Origin: Botryosphaeria dothidea
Taxonomy: Eukaryota > Ascomycota > Dothideomycetes > Botryosphaeriales > Botryosphaeriaceae
Direction: 5' to 3'
Length of the DNA: 12,293 nt
Assembly: GCA_011503125.2 (NCBI GenBank)
Contig: WWBZ02000066.1
Span: forward strand, 1 to 12,293
In this document: piece by piece, positions 8,330-12,293 of the stretch
Layout of the letters: every line of letters starts with the position of its first letter
How positions within the stretch are numbered: the stretch's first letter is position 1
Notes under the pieces: generated by a model
The model's database searches: none
The model's input: the letters and a program-made list of their open reading frames with translations, nothing else
Told to the model about the DNA's origin: nothing
Translations under genes and position numbers: made by a program

Positions 8330-11170
8330 ATGTTTACCCCTTTGATGGAGATGGGCGCATGGGTGCGCAATCACCTTCCCGCCAGGCCGACGAGCTTTCG
8401 CCCTCGCAGGCCGCACTTTAACTTCATTACACTTCACTGTGAGTACAATTGACGCGGGAGGCCGTGTACAGTCTGCGCCGAGGACTAACGGCCGCGTAGA
8501 CCTATATCTTATCCTCCTCACCATACTTGGTTCCATTCTTGTATTTCCGGCCGGAGGTCTGTCGTACATCGATGCGCTCTTCTTCGCCAGCGGGGCCGCT
8601 ACCCAAAGCGGCTTGAATACGGTCGACGTCAACAAGCTCTACCTGTACCAGCAGGTCGTGCTCATGCTCATCGCGTGCGTCTGCAACCCGATCTTCATAA
8701 ACACCTTCGTCGTGTTCGTGCGCCTATACTGGTTTGAGAAGCGTTTTCAGGGTCTGGTCGCAGAAGCGCGCAACCGCAATCGCACTCGATCGAGGACAAG
8801 GAGCGAGGGAAAGACGGATCGAGACTTGGGCAGGGAAGAAATGGGCGTCAATGGTCGGGCAATCACTGTCGTGCGCGATCAAGATGGTCAGGCACAAGGT
8901 GCACCTTGCAACGTCGACGGTGAAATCGAGGAGGAGAAGGAGCCGCGGTCTCCGCGCGCGTCAGCACCTGGTTCATCGACAGGCTCGGACGAGAATGAGG
9001 ACACGCTCGACGAAATGAGCAAATCCGCAACAATAATAGGAGCCGCCTCGACTGCAGAGCAAAGCGATTTCATCCAGCCATTTCATAGGGACATTACCTT
9101 CGCTGATGACGTCAAGCCGCCCCCACGTCGCACGAGCACTGCCAACGAAGAACGTCTACCCGTACGACGTCCTGCCGAGCAACACATTGCCTTTGTGGAG
9201 AACCAACGGAGGCCTAAAGCCAAGGGGCGGCTGCGCATTCCTGGCCCTAGGGAGTTTGACCGGGGTGACAAGCCGCAACAGCTGGAGGAGGAGGAAGGCG
9301 GTGTGCACCTGGCACGAGAACTCACCAACGAGTCTAGCTTGCGGGGTCGTGAGGAGGCGAACCAGCCGGCAGATACCGTCGATCCGGGGAACATGAACGG
9401 CGATGATCATACTTTCAAGAGACATGTTTCCTTCGATGAAACACGTGGCGGGCGTGGGTGGAAAGCTCAAGGCAGGGCTCGGCAATGTGAAGCGCAGATT
9501 TACTTTGCACGAGGATCATGACAACAACGATTCCGCGTTACGCCGCCGAGCAAGCACTTTCAGGAGTTTCGTCACCGCACGTAGCCGGGAACGCGAGCAG
9601 GATCCCACGCCTTACCTCAGCTGGACGCCAACTATAGGACGCAACTCGGCTTTCGTGGATTTGACGGAGGAACAGAGAGAGGAACTCGGTGGAATTGAAT
9701 ACCGAGCACTGAAAACTTTGGCTTTCGTCTTGGTGTTCTACTTCGTCGGGTTCCATCTGCTTGGCATGATCTGCCTACTGCCCTGGATTGTGCGGTCGAG
9801 ATACGTCGGAGAAGTCCTTAGGCCAGATGGCATTAATGCTGTCTGGTGGGGGTTCTTCACACCTGCCTCGATGTTCAACGATCTTGGATTCACACTTACG
9901 CCTGATTCTATGATCTCGTTCCAGAAAGCGGTCTTCCCCATGCTGCTGGGCAGTTTCCTCATCATCATCGGCAATACCGGATTCCCATGCATGCTGCGAT
10001 TCGTCATCTGGCTTTCCGAGAAGATGGTTCCGTATGGTAGCGGTGTCTGGGAGGAACTGAGATTCCTTCTCGACCATCCCAGACGTTGTTTTACTCTTCT
10101 TTTCCCGAGCAAAGCTACCTGGTGGCTTTTCTGGGTTTTGGTGCTTCTCAACGGCATTGATCTGATCTTTTTCGTCATCCTTGACATCAATGACGACACC
10201 GTCCTTTCCCTCACCCCTGGTTACCGGGTTCTCGTTGGACTTTTCCAAGCCGCCAGTACGCGCACCGGCAGGATTTGCCGCTGTAAACATTGCGGACCTC
10301 CACCCGGCTGTTCAGGTGTCCTATCTGATCATGATGTACATTTCCGTCTTTCCCATCGCCATTTCGATGCGTAGGACGAATGTGTACGAGGAGAAGTCAC
10401 TGGGCATCTGGGCCGAGAGCGCGGTTCCCGACGAGGGCGAGCAAAGCTATGTCGGCACTCATTTGCGCCGCCAGCTCTCATTCGATTTATGGTACATTTT
10501 CTTGGGCTTTTTCTTCATCGCCATCATCGAGGGCTCGCGCCTGGAGAACACCAACGATTACTCCTTCACTCTCTTCTCTGTCCTCTTCGAGATTGTTTCC
10601 GCTTACGGTACCGTTGGTCTGTCGCTGGGCTACCCAACCATCAACGCCTCGTTCTCCGCAGAGTTCAAGACCCTGTCCAAGCTCATCATCATCGCCATGC
10701 AGATTCGTGGACGCCACAGAGGTCTCCCGTACGCACTTGACCGCGCCATCCTGCTTCCTTCGGAAACGCTTCACAAGAAGGAGGACGAGGACGCTGCTAG
10801 ACGGGCTGCGGCCAGGCGCAACAGCAACCTCAGCGACATGGAGCGCGCAGAGGCGACCGGTGTCTTGGGCCAACGACCGCCCACTTTCAGGAGGGGCAGC
10901 GTCGCAACGGCCAGGGACGAGGAGGGGACCTACGGCTACTCAGTGGTTGAGCAACCAGAGAAGGAGCACGACCGCGGCTGGTGGTCTTACGAAGCTCTTG
11001 AGTGGCGCGCTGTCGGCGGGGCCGACGGTACAAAAGAGGGAGTAAACAGGGAGTTGGTACTTGGACTTATATCACATGTGGAAGACGCATCGCCTCGTCC
11101 TCTTGTTGTTTTGATCATCTTTTCGTCTTACTTGCGCTGGGAGTTAGAGCACGGGCACACAAAGACATAG
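8330..11170 (+). CDS. trk1: TRK-family potassium transporter, two apparent frameshifts
   Basis: High-affinity K+ uptake at the plasma membrane. All four membrane-pore-membrane repeats are present, each with its filter glycine: ATQSGLN (G74), MFNDLGF (about G499), ASTRTAGF (about G627) and AYGTVGLSLG (about G742). Repeats 1 and 2 are separated by a long charged cytoplasmic loop of about 350 residues, as in fungal TRKs. After repeat 4 come IIIAMQIRGRHRGLPYALDR and a hydrophilic tail. Exon 1 is 8330-8438 and exon 2 starts at 8500. One extra base near 9438-9445 (in the loop) and one extra G at 10267-10268 (inside the third filter) must be discounted. With them, the coding length is a whole number of codons, about 925 residues, close to filamentous-fungal TRKs. 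The ATG at 8330 has a good context (TCACCATG) and is the first ATG for about 290 bases. Confidence 0.96.
8439..8499 (+). other. Intron in TRK transporter gene
   Basis: 61 bases with donor GTGAGT, branch site CTAAC and acceptor CGTAG. Splicing gives HFNFITLHYLYLILL, the conserved start of the first membrane helix. Confidence 0.95.
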
Positions 11171-12293
11171 AACTCCGAGGGTGGATGACTTTGGATTATA
11201 TTGTTTTCTCGGTTGGCTAGGGCTTCACTTTTGGCACATCGGATTCTTGAGCAAGGCGTTTCGTTTTTGTCGAGTTGATGGTATCCTCCTCGACACTTAG
11301 GTTCAGTACATGTGCTTCAATTTCACCTTATGGCGGATGAGATGCTTTTAGTCTTCTTCACGATCGCGCATGATTATTAGAACCCTTTCTTTACTTTTTT
11401 TATGCTATCCGGAGAATCCAAAAGGGACGAATTTCTTTCCATCCGCGTTTTCTTATGTCATACTTCAGCGCTCCTGCTTTTCTGCCTTGTCCCATCAATT
11501 TGGGTTTCCAGAGACATTTTGTTTCTGTTTCCTGAAAAGAAGATTCAAGTTTAGAGCCCACCTCTCGGTGACGGGTCTTTTTGCCTTATTACTTGGACCT
11601 GAGATTTCCAGGTTCCCGAACGATCTGCATTTCCTGGGGAGGAGACCAGGCGGAGAGGAATGAAAGCGAGGGTAGAAAACGGCTTGGTGATGTGCACCAT
11701 TGGCGTCGTGTCAGCATCGGTCAGCCTTACGAGCAAGAGCAGCATTTCCTAGCATGTTTAGGTGATACTACACAATCACCTCAGTATTCAGAGGGACTCG
11801 CCAACGTCTGCCTGTCATGCTGGCTGGCCTTGTGGAGTCCAATCTGGAGGCTCAAAGGGGTTCGCGCCGTTTATCCTGGTGCGCCTCGTAAGGCTGACTG
11901 GCTAGGCCGGCAGTGCGCTCGGTGGGATGCGGATGGCGTTGATGACGATTGCCTTGGGCTGAGAGGACAAGAGGCAGGGTAGGGGATCCCAGGATGGGTT
12001 CGGAATGTTCAGTATTGCTGCGAAATAGAAGATATAGCGCATGGGTAGCTGAAGCACTCCCACGGGTTTTGAAATACGAAGAAATTTGCAGCATCGATTT
12101 TCATGGAGAGCTTCAATGCCTCATAACAGAGCCATCTGCTGCAAAGCTGATTGTATTCGTTTATGATCCGTGCATGGACTTGTTCTGGCTGGGCTCTTTC
12201 TGCGTGACAAGCGAAAGCGTCCCTTGATCGGGGCCTGGGTGGATGTGCGTAGGGATGCTGAGTCATGAATTTGATGCCAGCTTTGCGCTTTCA
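11171..12293. other. Downstream flank of the transporter, no gene recognised
   Basis: About 1.1 kb. The first part should be the transporter's 3' UTR. Pyrimidine-rich stretches occur near 11370-11540. ORFs up to 133 codons exist on both strands but carry no motif I know. It could be the promoter of a gene beyond the right edge. Confidence 0.5.

Noticed and set aside
8330..11170. Programmed ribosomal frameshifting in TRK
   Set aside because: The two sites lack a slippery heptamer in the right frame, and similar one-base breaks occur in unrelated neighbours, so error or decay is simpler.
1..12293. CRISPR array, tRNA, rRNA or intact transposon
   Set aside because: I looked for spaced repeats, tRNA B-box sequences with matching arms, and transposase or reverse transcriptase motifs, and found none.

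Overview
The window is genomic DNA from a filamentous ascomycete (Pezizomycotina-type; a Dothideomycete is possible but not shown). The reasons are a Zn2Cys6 regulator with a fungal-specific middle domain, a fungal TRK potassium transporter, an SRPK-like kinase of fungal type, and short introns (47-61 bases) with GTNNGT-like donors, CTGAC/CTAAC branch sites and YAG acceptors. I see no operon, CRISPR array, tRNA, rRNA or intact transposon.

Layout. (1) Left edge to 1509, minus strand: a heme-free sulfite oxidase in at least four exons, running off the left edge, with one-base frameshifts in its last exon. (2) 1510-2315: divergent intergenic region with a CCAAT box, a TATA box and a cluster of CGG/CCG triplets. 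(3) 2316-4512 (possibly 4680), plus strand: a Zn2Cys6 transcription factor with one intron and three apparent one-base frameshifts. (4) 4513-5178: convergent spacer. (5) 5179-about 6228, minus strand: an SRPK-like protein kinase pseudogene that has lost its ATP-lysine and catalytic-loop region, with frameshifts, a nonsense codon, and a (CCA)11(CCT)14 microsatellite inside a probable GC-AG intron. (6) 6229-8329: long gene-poor stretch with one doubtful decayed reading frame and, next to the transporter, a presumed leader with three short upstream ORFs. (7) 8330-11170, plus strand: a TRK-family K+ transporter with one intron and two apparent one-base insertions. (8) 11171-12293: nothing recognisable.

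The genes do not form an obvious pathway. The sulfite oxidase and the Zn-cluster regulator share a divergent promoter region, so a regulatory link is possible but is inference only. The strongest cross-cutting observation is that every recognisable gene carries one-base frameshifts, many at short homopolymers. This suggests either an error-prone assembly or local gene decay. The kinase is a real pseudogene in either case, because coding sequence is missing. I found no convincing new biological system here.
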